Assembly (NCBI RefSeq): GCF_035222485.1
Contig: NC_085923.1
Location: 2,542,001 to 2,606,000 of the forward strand
Direction: 5' to 3'
DNA length: 64,000 bases
Source of the DNA: Podospora pseudoanserina
Taxonomy: Eukaryota; Ascomycota; Sordariomycetes; Sordariales; Podosporaceae
The translations under genes and the position numbers were made by a program. The notes under the pieces are model-generated. The model was not told where the DNA came from. It searched no databases and was given only the letters and a program-made list of their open reading frames with translations. This document shows, piece after piece, positions 48,317 to 59,829 of this stretch (positions are counted from its first letter, which is position 1; each line of letters starts with the position of its first letter).

Positions 48317-50365
48317 TTACCACTCGTCGTTGTCAACTTCGTGTCTGTGACGGGGACGGCGTTTGAGAAGCGCGAGGAGGGCATCGAGCTGAACCCAGTT
48401 ATCGTCATTTTCTGCAAACTTGCGATGCTTGCGGGTAAGAATATGCTAGGTTGCGTCAGCATTGCTTCACAGCAAAACAACATCATAATAAAATACTTAC
48501 CTCGTCAAAATCATCAAACTTATCCATGCAGTTCTCGCAATACCCTGGCTTGGGATCACGCTTCTGTCTTTGTGCAACGGGCAAACTGACTGTTCTACGC
48601 AACTTCTCTCTCTGTTTCGCCGCCTCCTCTTCATCGACAGTTTCGAGCTTGCGGTGTGTAGCTCTGCTAGCACTCGCAGACCGGACAAACGTGGTGCTAT
48701 CGTGGCTCATCTCAGCCATGCGGCGCGAGCTCAAGTCCTGGGACACAGCAGGGGGACCGGCCTTCGCCAGCACCTTACGTTGCAACCCGTGGATCTCCTT
48801 ACTGGTGCCCGCCTTGGCACCTAGCACACCACTAGTGGAGGAGATCATCTGGGAGCGGATGGCCGATGTTACGGCAGATTGCTGGAGACCAGACGCAACG
48901 GGCTCGCCAGCAAGGAGACGGCCTGCCTTTGCATGGCTCATAAAGGCGTTCTGGGTACGGAACTCCATCTGGGGAGGGTTGGAAACCCTAGATCGATCCA
49001 ACGCATCAGCCGCGGCGACTGGCGGGGTGCCTCTGTTTTGCCCGTCTTCCATCACGGCGAGAGTCCGCTTTCCTGTAGCGGGCTTGGGTGCTGGCACTTC
49101 TGGAGGCTGAAGTTTGGCAGCATTTTCGGCGGCAGCTGCCTTGGCGGCGCGCTCCTTTGCTTTCGTCTTTTCACGGTTCTCCTTTTCTGGGACCTCATAA
49201 TCCTGCACAAATGGGCACCGGCCAGCAGAAGCTACACGGAACTGCGGCCACTCTCCATCCTTCTTATCGGCAACCTTGGCATATTCGCGGGCCATGACCG
49301 GTTTCGTCTTCTCTTCCATATCGTAAATGTAGATATACGGGCCCTTGAAGTGATGCATCTCCTTGGTAGCAACCGTCGGATCACGATCTGACGGGCCATG
49401 TACCCGCTCCTGCTGAAGAAGTTGACGAAGGTTAGATCGATCCGTCGTCTTGCCGGTCCCTGTGCGGCCATGGTTGGTGCTCTTGTGCGGCTCCGCCTCC
49501 AATGCTTCAAGAAATCTCGTGAGCTTGTCGACCGACCATAACTTCATTTTCATGTCCTGAGCGCGGAGCAAGATGTCTGTGCTGCGTGACTTTTGTGGTT
49601 TGGCATCCTGCCCTGGGACTTGCATCCTCCGACTCGTATCAAACACAAGCTTCCTCCTCACAGGAGGTGCCTCCGCAACACGATTTAACAGCGATGGGTC
49701 TATCGTCTTTGGCTGCTCGGAGCCATGGGATTCGGCGGCATTTTCCTGATCGTGGGCCGAGTTTTTTTCGGCACGGGGGATCGGCCGGGTGGTGATAACG
49801 TGAGTCACATCGATCGAGAAGAACTTTTCCTCGCGCTGTTCCAAGTGGCACGTTAGTCTCTCAGGCTCAACTGATCCGAGGCTCAAACACCATCACTTAC
49901 AGCACCAAGGTTAGTGACCCGCTTGGCCAATCTGGACCGCTGCTCATCAGGAACACTCTCAAAGTAAAAGACCCAGGTTGGGAAGCGAGCGCTGTAGGTG
50001 GCCCTCCACTCGGCGAGCTCCAATTGAGAAGCCTTTTCAACGGCTCCCTGTGAAGTCTTTTGCGAGGTGGTGACAGCAGCGCGGGTGGTGGTTCCTCTGT
50101 GGACGATAGTTCGGGATGGTTTCGTTCGGCTGGGGGATGCGACACCGCGCTCGATCATCTGGCGCTTTGCTGGTGGAGGTTGGCCATAAGGCTCCTCCCT
50201 AAGGAGCTCGGCATGGGAGCGAACCTTTTTGGCACCATTGAGGGCGGCCGAGGTACGCATAGGCGAATTGGCGACATTGGGATTATTCGAAAGAGGAACT
50301 CTCCTGGCGGTCGACATGGCAGAGAGCTGGTGGAAGGGGGCAGGCGATAGAGATACTGCGGCCAT
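48317..50365 (-). CDS. dbf4: Dbf4/Dfp1/NimO: regulatory subunit of the Cdc7 replication kinase
   Basis: Exons 50365-49901, 49835-48501 and 48445-48317 (minus strand) give 642 residues; introns are 65 and 55 nt, phase 0. The N-terminal third carries the BRCT-like motif N region (WVFYFESVPDEQRSRLAKRVTNLGA, joined to FFSIDVTHVITT across the splice). The middle has motif M: KPVMAREYAKV followed by WPQFRVASAGRCPF. The C-terminus has the DBF4-type zinc finger C-E-N-C followed by H-I-L-T-R-K-H and KFAENDDNW, rebuilt only by removing the last intron. Dbf4 binds and activates Cdc7 kinase to fire replication origins in S phase. A downstream Met (MSTARR, 50317) is an alternative start. Two MluI boxes lie 185-221 bp upstream. 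Confidence 0.93.
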
Positions 50366-51202
50366 ACGAAAGCCCACTCAACATGCTAAGGGGCAGTCTG
50401 TCTGATGTTAGGGGAGGTATGGGAAGGAAAAGGGCGGTCGTGGTCGCGGTCTTGTGCGAGTGCGAGCCGGATGTGGAGGGGCTGGGTGCTGGCAGCAACG
50501 ACCGTCCAACGCGGGCTGGAGTGTGGACGTGCGTGCACACCAAAAATGGACGCGTCGACTGATGGAGCCGGAAAATGGCGACGCGTTGGGAGTTGAGGAC
50601 TTGAGAAAAGCCCTGGAGCTGGAGGGATGGATGAGGAAACACCACAGACCTTCAATGGCTCAAAGATTGCCCGGCAGCAGTCTTCAAACCAAGGTCTATC
50701 AAAGTGAAGGTGTGTCGGCAACTGGGGCGTTTCTCGGTGTATGTGGAAAAGGTTGCGCAATCTCAAAAGCAGCGGCAAGTCAACATCAGTGTCCAAGCTT
50801 TTCCCGCGACTAAGCCCACTTTGAGTTCAGCACAACAAACTTGGGTCCACCGACGCGGCTGCCAGCTGCCCCTCTCTGTCGCGCACGGCAACGCCCCCCA
50901 GTTGCATATCCACTGCCACTTGTCGGCACTGCCAACCTCGACATCTTCAAGCTTGGCACAGCCCATCTGACGACATTGTTCAAGATCCAGCTTTCCTATC
51001 TGGGCTGTGAGATATTCTTGAGAATTTCTTGAGTTGCGAGGAATAGTGTGTTGTGAGAAGGCATTGGGTGTGGAATTTTGAGATTTGCCCACGTTCTTTG
51101 TGTGGATTTCATTTTGCTGAGATGTACTAAATTCTCTCTCGCCTATCAAAGCCTCATCTCATCCACCAAAGCTCACAAGACCACTTAAAAAAAAGAGACA
51201 TC
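50366..51202. promoter_or_regulatory. Divergent promoter between dbf4 and icp55
   Basis: An 837-bp gap between two divergent start codons. It includes the twin ACGCGT boxes on the dbf4 side. No third gene is seen. Confidence 0.6.
50550..50586. promoter_or_regulatory. Pair of MluI cell-cycle boxes (ACGCGT) upstream of dbf4
   Basis: Two palindromic ACGCGT hexamers at 50550-50555 and 50581-50586. This is the consensus site of the MBF (Mbp1/Swi6-type) complex that drives G1/S genes. Their position 185-221 bp before the dbf4 ATG makes S-phase control of dbf4 a reasonable inference. Confidence 0.55.
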
Positions 51203-52769
51203 ATGAGATTATCAAGAGGCAGAGCTGCCTTGCGGCAACTGAGTCTGGTCTCATCCCCAAATAGACAGCAAATATACCGACCATTCCAACAATCCCTCAC
51301 CCTTACCGGTGCAAGATTAAAACCTTTTCGCAACTATGCCACCTCAGTCTCAGCAGCCGATCTAGAATTCGGCCAACCCGTCTATGAGACACACCCTCAC
51401 ATTCTCAAACCAGGCGAAAGTATGTAACCAACCTCACACGCTCACAAACATATACACTAACTTTTTTCTCTCAGTAACCCAAGGCATCACCGCCCGCGAA
51501 TACGCCTCCCGCCGCTCCCGCCTAGCCCTCTCCCTCCCTCCCGACGGCGTGGCTCTCCTCGCCGCCGCCGACCTCAAATACCGCTCCGGCGCCGTCTTCT
51601 ACCCCTACCGTCAAGACTCCAACTTCCTCTACCTCACCGGCTTCCTCGAGCCCGAATCCCTCGCCGTAATCCGCAAAACCGGTCCCGGCCCCGACGACTA
51701 TCTGTTTTCCCTCTTCTGCCGGCCCAAAGACCCCCGCGCAGAACAATGGTCCGGCCCCTGGTCCGGCCTCTCGGCAGCAGAAGACGTCTTCAACGCAGAC
51801 AACAGCTACGACATCTCCCGCGCCTCCACCACCCTCCCCTCCCTCCTCCGCGGCGCCTCCAAAATCTTCACCGACATCCCCCCCTCGCTCACCACCCCCT
51901 CCAACATCGGGCCCCTCCTCAAATCCCTCTCCCTGCCCACCTCCCCCTTACAAACCCTAGTCAACACCCTCCGCGCGATAAAATCCCCCGCCGAAGTCGC
52001 CGCCATGCGCCACGCCGGCCAGGTCTCGGGCAGGGTGATTACCTCGGCCATGCGCCGCCCCTGGACCCTAGAAAAAGACCTCCACGCCTACCTCGACTAC
52101 GGCTTCACGCAGCACGGCCTCAGCGGGCCAGCCTATGTCCCTGTTGTTGCTGGCGCAAGCAGAGGTTGCATGATCCACTACGTGCATAACACGTCCGACC
52201 TGCCCGCCAACTCCACCGTGCTGGTCGATGCGGGGGGTGAGTACGGGTACTACGTCACTGACATCACGCGGACCTGGCCGGTGTCTGGAAAATTCTCCCC
52301 TGCTCAAAAAGACCTCTACAATGCTGTGCTTACCGTTCAGAGGCAGTGCGTGGCGCTGTGCAGGGAGAACGCGGGGGTTAGTCTAGATGAGATTCACCGC
52401 GCGGCGGAGAATGGGTTGAGGGAGCAGCTGGCGTTGTTGGGGTTTGAGGGATTGACAGCGGGGACGAAGAGGTGGACGGGGAAGGGAGGGGAGGATCTGA
52501 TGGATGTGCTGTTTCCTCATCATGTCGGGCATTATGTCGGGTTGGATGTTCATGATGTTCCCGGGTATGGACGGTCGGTGGCGTTGAAGAAGGGACACTG
52601 CGTGACGGTGGAGCCGGGGGTGTATGTACCGGATGATGATAGGTTTCCCAAGCATTTTAGGGGGTTGGCGGTCAGAATTGAGGATAGCGTTGCGGTGGAT
52701 GAGGAGGGGCCGCATGTGCTGACGACCGAGGCGGTTAAGGAGGTGGAGGATATTGAAGCGCTGAGGTAG
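51203..52769 (+). CDS. icp55: Mitochondrial intermediate-cleaving aminopeptidase Icp55 (Xaa-Pro aminopeptidase family)
   Basis: Exons 51203-51419 and 51475-52769 give 503 residues; the intron is 55 nt and phase 1. The first about 47 residues are basic, without acidic residues, and end in FRNYATS, a mitochondrial presequence. The aminopeptidase P N-domain starts at HILKPGEITQGITAREYASRRSRL. The metallopeptidase M24 core has both Asp ligands in LVDAGGEYGYYVTDITRTWP, the His in FPHHVGHYVGLDVHD, and the Glu ligands in VTVEPGVYV and VRIEDSV. Icp55 removes one residue from proteins already cut by the mitochondrial processing peptidase, creating stabler N-termini. The mitochondrial signal favours Icp55 over cytosolic prolidases. 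The coding strand is C-rich in its first half and G-rich in its last third. Confidence 0.93.
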
Positions 52770-53544
52770 GGTGGTGTAGTTGTTGTACGATAGGTGATGA
52801 GGGTATGTAAAAGGGGGTAAATAAAAGCAAGGTGACACATGCATTAAGCTGTAGAAACAAAGAGGCCATGTTTGATATTAACATTTGATTCATGGGTAGG
52901 TATTCTAAGTCAAGGTGCTGCTCCACCAGAGCCAGAGAAAGGACCTCCCCCTTTTACTTGCTCTGCCTAGTTTGACGGTTTGCCAATTACTGCTATTAAT
53001 CTCTTGCTCTTGCCGATCATGAGCCGTCATTAACAAGGCATACATACACAATTTTCATACCACTCGACTCAACGACACCAAGAAACCAATGTGAGATACG
53101 ATTCTCCATTCTCTTCATGGCGATTCATCCCAAGTAAACTATCATCGGTATCATGAAAAATGGGACCGAAGTTCCCAAGACAATGAAGCCTGAGCATAAG
53201 ACCTGGCCTGTCCAACCCAAAAGAAAATCGACCCAAAAACCCCAACATCAACATGTAATTTTCTCAACCCATCCAACCCCCTAACCCCTATTTTTAAGCA
53301 TGCTTCCAAAATGAACCCTCCTCCAAAAAATGTAAATGCTCCCACCCCAAAACGCCACATCCCTTTCAATCAACAAACACACAGATGACGAAAGAAAGCC
53401 GCTTTGCCGCCAATTTTTTGATGGGAGTAGGAATTAAGTAACAAAAGAACAAAAAAAAAAGTGGTATATACAAGAAATGTGTTTCTTGAAGAAATAAAAG
53501 AAAGCTTAATTGGTGATGATGTTGGGGGTGATAGTTTTTGTATG
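52770..53544. other. Intergenic region between icp55 and the bHLH gene (convergent)
   Basis: Probable 3' UTRs of two convergent genes. No gene is seen. Confidence 0.5.
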
Positions 53545-55195
53545 TCAACAGAACCCTCTCGGATCGAAAAGCGTCCTACTATACGTCGGCATCATGTACT
53601 GCGGTCTTGCCGTCGCGTTCAAAAGTTGTTCAAAGGCCTGCAACCGTCTCGAGAGCTCGCGGTGTTCCTGCACGATCTGCTTGTTTCGACGCTCGAGCCA
53701 GTGTATGTACTCGGTTGCTTTAGTCAGGACCGCACCCTACAAGCAGTAGTGATTAGTTTTATTGGTAGGAGCCTGATCATGGTCGATATTAAACCCACCT
53801 TGCTGACTTTAGGCGCCCTCGACGGCTGATTCGGGTCCTCCCCTTCCTCATTTTCAGGTATCGTCCTCAGCGATGGAACAGCATCTCTCAACTCCGAGAT
53901 CTTATCCTTCAAATTCGTCCGGTATTTCCTCTCGATATCGTTATGCGCCGTCCGGTCCCCTCCTGCTGCCTTGACCTTCTCCTTGGCCTTGCTGTCACTG
54001 ACACTGCCCTGTCGTTTTAGCTGGTGCAAAGATCCCGGTTTCGGGTGAGGTGTCGTCGAATGGGGCGGTGACACTGGTTTTGGACCACCTATACCGCCAC
54101 CCATCCCCATTCCCATCCCCATGCCCATTCCCATTCCCATACTTCCACTACCCGAACCCCCTGCCGTAAAAGGTGTGCTCATCCCCGGGTTCAATCCCGT
54201 AAAATTCAAGTTCAGATTCGACCCTAACCCTCCCATACTCGACCCCGGATTCATGGCAATCGCTATTAGCCTCCTCTGTTCCGCCTCGTTCAAAGCCTGA
54301 TTGTTAAGACCAATCAAAGAGTCCATGCGCAGGCCCGGCTGCGGTCGTTCCCAGCTAAGCGGCGTCGAGTAGAGCCCTTCCCGCGGCGGAACCTCGGGTG
54401 GTGGCGCAGATTCGATCTTGGACATGTGGTCGGCAAGATTAATCGAAGAAAACCCGTCATCGTCGTCGTCGTCATCCGAGAGAGCATTGTCCAACGCGCT
54501 GTCGTCCATCGTCTCCTCGTGTTTTAGCCTACCCCCCGCATGCGCAGTGTTTCTGGAACTATTCGTGTCAGTCACTGTACCCTGCCTGCTATTACGCCCA
54601 TCCAACCGACACTCACCTCCGCTTTACAGGTGGTCTTAGTTCTCCCTCACGTCTAGAAGCCTCAACGCCCTCGGGAATACTGGCCAAGCCCTCATCCTTG
54701 TCGAAATCTAGCCAGTAATCCACAGAATCTAGCGGCGTTGCGTCCATACTGAGCCTTGACCGTTTCCGCTCGTGGGCGTCCCTCCGCACGCCTCGTGCTG
54801 GTAATACTGGCCGCGGCTGCCTGCTGTGGGCTGAAGCTTGGGATGCGGAAGAAATGCCTGGCGAGATACTGTTGAAGCCGGTGAGCGAGGAGGGCTGGGC
54901 GATGGAATCCAGTGACAGAGGGGTTGGTGCTGTGGAAGGTGACATAGAAATGCCACCATCCAGGCCCATACCGGTGGTGTCCCATATTGGTGGTGCCTGA
55001 GACGAGGTGCTGGTCATGAATGGCTGGTCGACCGGGTTGACCGTCTGAATCCATGTGTCAGCAAGAGAGAGCCAAGGGCCCACCAGGTCAGGTCCAGAAG
55101 GAGTGATGAGCAAAGTGTCTTGTGTGCTCATAAAGTCATACCTGGTTATTGGGCATCGAGAAGAACTCGAGATGTCTTAGCGGGTCCGAGTCCAT
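53545..55195 (-). CDS. bHLH transcription factor with SREBP-type basic region
   Basis: Exons 55195-55142, 55044-54617, 54558-53799 and 53736-53545 (minus strand) give 477 residues. The start MDSDPLRHLEFFSMPNNQ joins TVNPVDQ by a 97-nt intron with a GCTGAC branch site. If that intron is kept, translation could begin at 55131 (MSTQDTLL) instead. The third exon could also start 6 nt later (54552) in the same frame. The bHLH lies near the C-terminus: HNDIERKYRTNLKDKISELR, a loop rich in acidic residues, then VSKGAVLTKATEYIHWLERR across the last intron. The Tyr in ERKYR is the hallmark of SREBP factors. No membrane segment follows and the protein ends about 45 residues later, so it is not a membrane-tethered SREBP. 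A Gly-Met dipeptide repeat precedes the domain. Targets are unknown. Confidence 0.88.
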
Positions 55196-57908
55196 GGTTG
55201 CGTGTGCATGCCGTTTGGCGTGGCCGATGAGAGAAAAGGGGTGAAGTCGCCGGGACGGGATCCAGTTGGTGTTGAAACTTTTCGTCCAGAAGTTCAACGG
55301 TTTTTTTTGGTGGGAATTTGTTCAGCAGAAATGGGGTCTTGTCCGTCAAGTGATGGCAAGGCCGAAAGGTCTACCCAAATCGAGAGACGAGAGGCGTCTT
55401 ACTCCAAGCCTCGTTTCGGTCTTGGTATTGTCTGGCCTCCAGACGAACAACGGGATGCTTGCAGGTGCGCAGTTCAGACTTTGGCGATCTGTGCCAAGAC
55501 CGAAGTGAGTGGCAAAGTTGCTGGATTGGGTTGAAAAGGTTGCTTTGCTTCGGAGGAGTTCAAGAAGGGTGCGCAGGCGCCGACAGAATGAGTTGGTTGA
55601 AATCACCGGTGAGGTAAGTGACTGAGTGACTGAGTGTGAATGTGAGTGTGAGTGTGTTGTGTAATCGAGCGCGGGGGCTGGCTTGGATGCTTGAGGCGCG
55701 GCGGGTGGTTTCCGAGGAGAAGATCAGCAGCCACAGAGACGCAGCAGTGGGTAGATGTTCATGAGCTGGCGGTTGAACACAGCAGCGGACGACGGTGAGG
55801 GTCGGAGTCGGGTGCCGATAGTCACGAGATGTAGTAAGACCACGAACACTGACGGATATGGCAGCACCTAGCCAAGGGCTGTTGGAGCTACCACAAGATG
55901 GCAAATACAGGTAGGTTGAATTAAGAGGTCCCAGTCGGGGGTTCTAGGGAAATGCAGGGTGGCGAACAGCGAATTATTATCGTGGGACAAATGCTGCAAT
56001 GCAAGTAGCCGTGTTGCGAGCAGTCCGGAAAGGGTTTCCAACAGGGGAATAGGAGTGATAAAGAAGACAGGGAAAAAAAAAATACACAACGAAGGTGACG
56101 GTCGAGTCGACACCAGCTAGGTCTAGTATTACTTTAGCGGCGATAACGAGTGAAAAGGGGGGCTGTTGCGCCTATGGCGTCGAGTCCTTCGAGATCCGTA
56201 TTCGAGCGTAGTGCCTCTGTGTACCTGGCCCGGAAGGTATCGCTCCAGATGCGGTTTATGGAGGCCGGTAGCTGACGAGCGGGAGGTGATGTTGTCGGGT
56301 TCTATGTGTGAGAGAGCTATGTACAGGAAGTGTACAGAAAACAGACAGAGAGAGCGCGGGAAGTCGGAAGTGGGCTCGAGGAGAATATGGGAGGTACCTA
56401 GGGCCCTTGTCGAGTAATGTCGAAGAGCAGCATCAGGAAGCCTGAATGTCGGTCCAGTGGCAGAATCTCCTTTCCTATTAGAGCCAGACAGGGGCGGGCT
56501 GACAGTAACGGACGACTTTGCAGGAAGACGATCTCGGTCTCGGCAACTGGCAGCAACGCCAGAGAGGGTGAAAATGGATGGTGGTGTTGTTGAACCGGGC
56601 CGAAGATACACACAGACAGATGGACACCAGAGGGAGGCTGTAACTTTTTTTTGCTGGTAGCGTGGCGGCGGGATAACGTGTGGGAGGTGGGTAAAATCAG
56701 TGATCACAAGCAACAAACACTCCTCGTGAAGTGAGTGAGACTGCAAATGGCTTCTTGGGGCCTGGGATCGTTGAAGATCTCGATGGGTGTGGCACCCTGG
56801 TATTCCAGGAGGTCGCTAGGAGTTGCTGCTAGAAGCCGATTGGGCTGCTGGATCTCTGTTGCTGTCGAGATGGCCTGACTTTTGGGCTTGGGAAATTCAC
56901 TCAGACACTTTACGGATTCTCTGGGGAGCTTTGGGAAGGCGGCCAGAGGCCAATCGGGGGATTGGAGCTCTGACGCAGACTCTTTTGATTTGGGCTGATT
57001 TGAGAGCAGAATCATGCCACTTTTTGTCTTGGAGAAGGCTGCGGGTGCGTGCTTCTCCACCAGCCAAGCCGGCAGTAGCTCGATCGGCGCCGTGCTGTGA
57101 TTGGCTGCAACCCCTCTGCTGGGTGTCAGCCTTACCTACGACAAAAAGTTCTGACGGGGTCTGGACCCTGATATTGACAACTCCAAGGAACATGGCTGGA
57201 TGTTCTGGTCCCGCCTGGACCTGCGCCGGGCTATGGATTTTCCTGCTCTAAATGCAAGGGCTGCCGCATCACGAATAACGATATTCTCGAAGTCATGGAT
57301 GCATCGGATGCCACTTGATATATATATATATATATATATATTTGTCTGGGGTGTTGAAGCGGTCAAGGTTGCGTTGCATGTTTGTTACTCAGCGGCAAGA
57401 AGAAAAGCAAAGACCTCTTAGCTAGGTAAGTAAAGTCGGGCGATTCGGCAGCCTGATGGAAACAGGGAGCCGCAACTGCCGTGCCATTTCGTTCCATTTG
57501 CGTCGCGGAGCTATTGCAGCGTGGATTTGATATTTATACATCAAAACCGGCCAACCTGGTAAGGTCGGCCCGGCCCGCTGACATTTCCAAAGCCATTGTC
57601 GTCAAAATGGACGGCAAAGCGTGTGGTTGTTGACAGCTTCACCTATACCCTAACCCTGAGAATAGCACATGGTGGGGTGGGGTCCCCCACAAGAGGCACA
57701 TGCCAAGATTGATGATCGATCGTGGGGCTGCCTTGTTGCCCTGATGCACTGGACAACCTCAAAGCTTACGACTCCTCTTTTGGGAAACCTTTCACAAAAA
57801 ACACAGATACTCATCCGTTTGCTCGTTACTCAGCCGCCACTCCGCTTTGTCCATCATCTCTGACAAATAGCCAAAGGGCGGAGAACAGCAACCGATATCT
57901 TAGCCAAC
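55196..57908. other. Intergenic region between the bHLH gene and atg12
   Basis: About 2.7 kb between two divergent genes. It holds an (AT)12 microsatellite (57318-57341) and a GTGAGT-like repeat near 55620-55660, but no recognised gene. It probably includes a long leader for the bHLH gene. Confidence 0.5.
57318..57341. repeat. (AT)12 microsatellite
   Basis: Twelve uninterrupted AT units. Confidence 0.95.
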
Positions 57909-58420
57909 ATGGCATCCTCACCTTCACCCTCCCGCCCGACAACGGACGACACCAATACATCACCACCAGCATCCCCTGTTTTGGAAGGTCGTGACTCTCC
58001 GGATCTGCCCCTCACCATGACAGCATCCACAGTTCTAATGACCCTGCCCCGTGATGCCACAACTGCCCTCGCCGCTGCCGGAGCCTTCCCTCAGGAGAAA
58101 GTCATCGTGCGTTTCCGGCCTGTCGGAGCAGCCCCGGTCGTACCTCGAGAGCAGGTCAAGGTTTCCAGCAGCTACAAGTTTGAGAATGTTGTAGCCCATC
58201 TGAGGAGATCTCTCAAGGTCAGGGATACAGACAGTGTGTTTCTCTACATTAACAGCACCTTTGCCCCGTCACTAGACGAGGTAGTGGGCAATCTATGGAG
58301 GGTAAGCGATACTCGACTTGCACCGACATGACACTTTGCTAACACTACGGGCTGCAGTGCTTCAAAGACTCGGAAAACAGACTGAATGTGTCCTACTCGA
58401 TTACTCCTGCGTTTGGATAG
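57909..58420 (+). CDS. atg12: Autophagy ubiquitin-like protein Atg12
   Basis: Exons 57909-58301 and 58358-58420 give 151 residues; the intron is 56 nt, phase 0, with a GCTAAC branch. The N-terminal 65 residues are Ser/Pro/Thr-rich and disordered. The ubiquitin fold follows: [52 protein letters not shown], then [20 protein letters not shown] from exon 2. The protein ends directly in the Gly needed for conjugation, so no protease processing is required. Atg12 is activated by Atg7, transferred by Atg10 and linked to Atg5; the conjugate promotes Atg8 lipidation in autophagosome formation. It lies tail-to-tail with the pantothenate gene, 288 bp apart. Confidence 0.96.
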
Positions 58421-58708
58421 TAAGTCTATCATGCTGGCATGACCGAAACCGCGACAGAGCTATGTGTCCCAGTCAAAAGCATGAAGCTATTATCCTTGAG
58501 TATTATTTGAAGAGTCCTCTGATGAAACGCACCAAAGGCATCCTAACTACCTATCAACACAACATGGTATCCGCCAAAATGCAATCAAATGGCCAAACAG
58601 AAAACCAGTTACCGCCAATGCATACAATAAACCACAACGCTGAACCCAAGTGCAAAAGGGACAACCACGCCATGCGAAGCATCCAACACCCCCAAATCCC
58701 AATGTTCT

Positions 58709-59829
58709 TTACACATCCTTGACCGTCTCCGCGAACGCCTCGAGCTCGTCCTTTGGAATCGGGTACGTGTGCTCAGGGGCTGGATATTGCCGACTCTTGA
58801 CCTCGTCTCGATAAGTCTCAATGGCCCGGAGACTCTCTGACCAGACATCGCCATACTTCTTGACAAACTTGGGGAGAAACCTTCCAGGGGGAAAGTTGCC
58901 CGTCATGTCGACCTGTACAAGCACCTGACCAGAGCAGCCGTTTCCAGCACCAATGCCAATAGTTGGAACAGAGAGCTTCTCAGTGATAATGGATGCCACC
59001 TCGGCAGGGACTGCCTCCAGGACCATGGCAAAGCACCCGGCTTCTTGAATGGCGAGTGCATCTTCCAGCACCTTCATAGCACCGTCAGACGTCTTGCCTT
59101 GGACTCTGAAACCACCCAGGGCATTCTGCCGTTGAGGAGTGAGGCCTACATGGCCAAGTACTGGAATGCCGGCTCTGGTGATTTTGGCAATGGTGGGAGC
59201 CATCTCTTTGCCGCCTTCAAGCTTGATGCCTTGCATGCGGCCCTCTTTGACAAACCGGATGGCTGTCTCGAGAGCCTGTTCCGGGGCGATCTCGTATGAG
59301 CCCATGGGAAGGTCACCAATCTAGGAGGAATGTCAGCCAGTCTATTGCAGAGTAGAGGGGACCAGAATAGAACACATACAGTAAAGGCAGCTCGGGTGGC
59401 ACGTGCAACGGATCGACAGTGTAACAGCATCTCTTCCAAAAGAACCTCTGATGTATCTTCCATGCCGAGGGCCACCATGGCAAGGCTGTCGCCAACGAGG
59501 ACCATGTCCATGCCGGCGGCATCTGCCACATGGGCGCTGGGGAAGTCATGGGCAGTGATCATGGTAATAGGCTCACGCCTCTTGTGCATGGCTCGGAGGG
59601 TACCGATGGTGACCTTTTTGCGGGGATTGGTGGGTGGCGTGCCCATGGGGGAGTGGGAGCTGCTTCTGGTTTGTTGATTTGATGCATGTTTTTGGCGGAA
59701 TACAGAGGCCAAGGGTGTTGTGGTGTTGAGTGTTGATGTTGTTAATAGTGTTGTTGGTGGTGGTCGTGTGCCCCTGGAAAGGGTAGCGCACGACCTCCGA
59801 GCAACTGAGGACAGTGATGATAGGTACAT
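58709..59829 (-). CDS. panB: 3-methyl-2-oxobutanoate (ketopantoate) hydroxymethyltransferase
   Basis: Exons 59829-59380 and 59320-58709 (minus strand) give 353 residues; the intron is 59 nt and phase 0. The enzyme makes ketopantoate from 2-oxoisovalerate and methylene-tetrahydrofolate, the first step of pantothenate (vitamin B5) and so CoA synthesis. Family blocks are KKVTIGTLRAMHKRREPITMITAHD, MDMVLVGDSLAMVALG (metal-binding Asp), IGDLPMGSYE formed across the splice (second Asp), GIKLEGG, IPVLGHVGLTPQ, and VPTIGIGAG. The first 60 residues are Ser/Thr/Arg-rich, low in acidic residues, and suggest mitochondrial import. The tail HTYPIPKDELEAF is normal for fungal enzymes. Confidence 0.96.

Noticed and set aside
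56129-56746. 205-codon minus-strand frame
   Set aside because: Low-complexity mixture without domain features, lying in the leader or promoter region of the bHLH gene.
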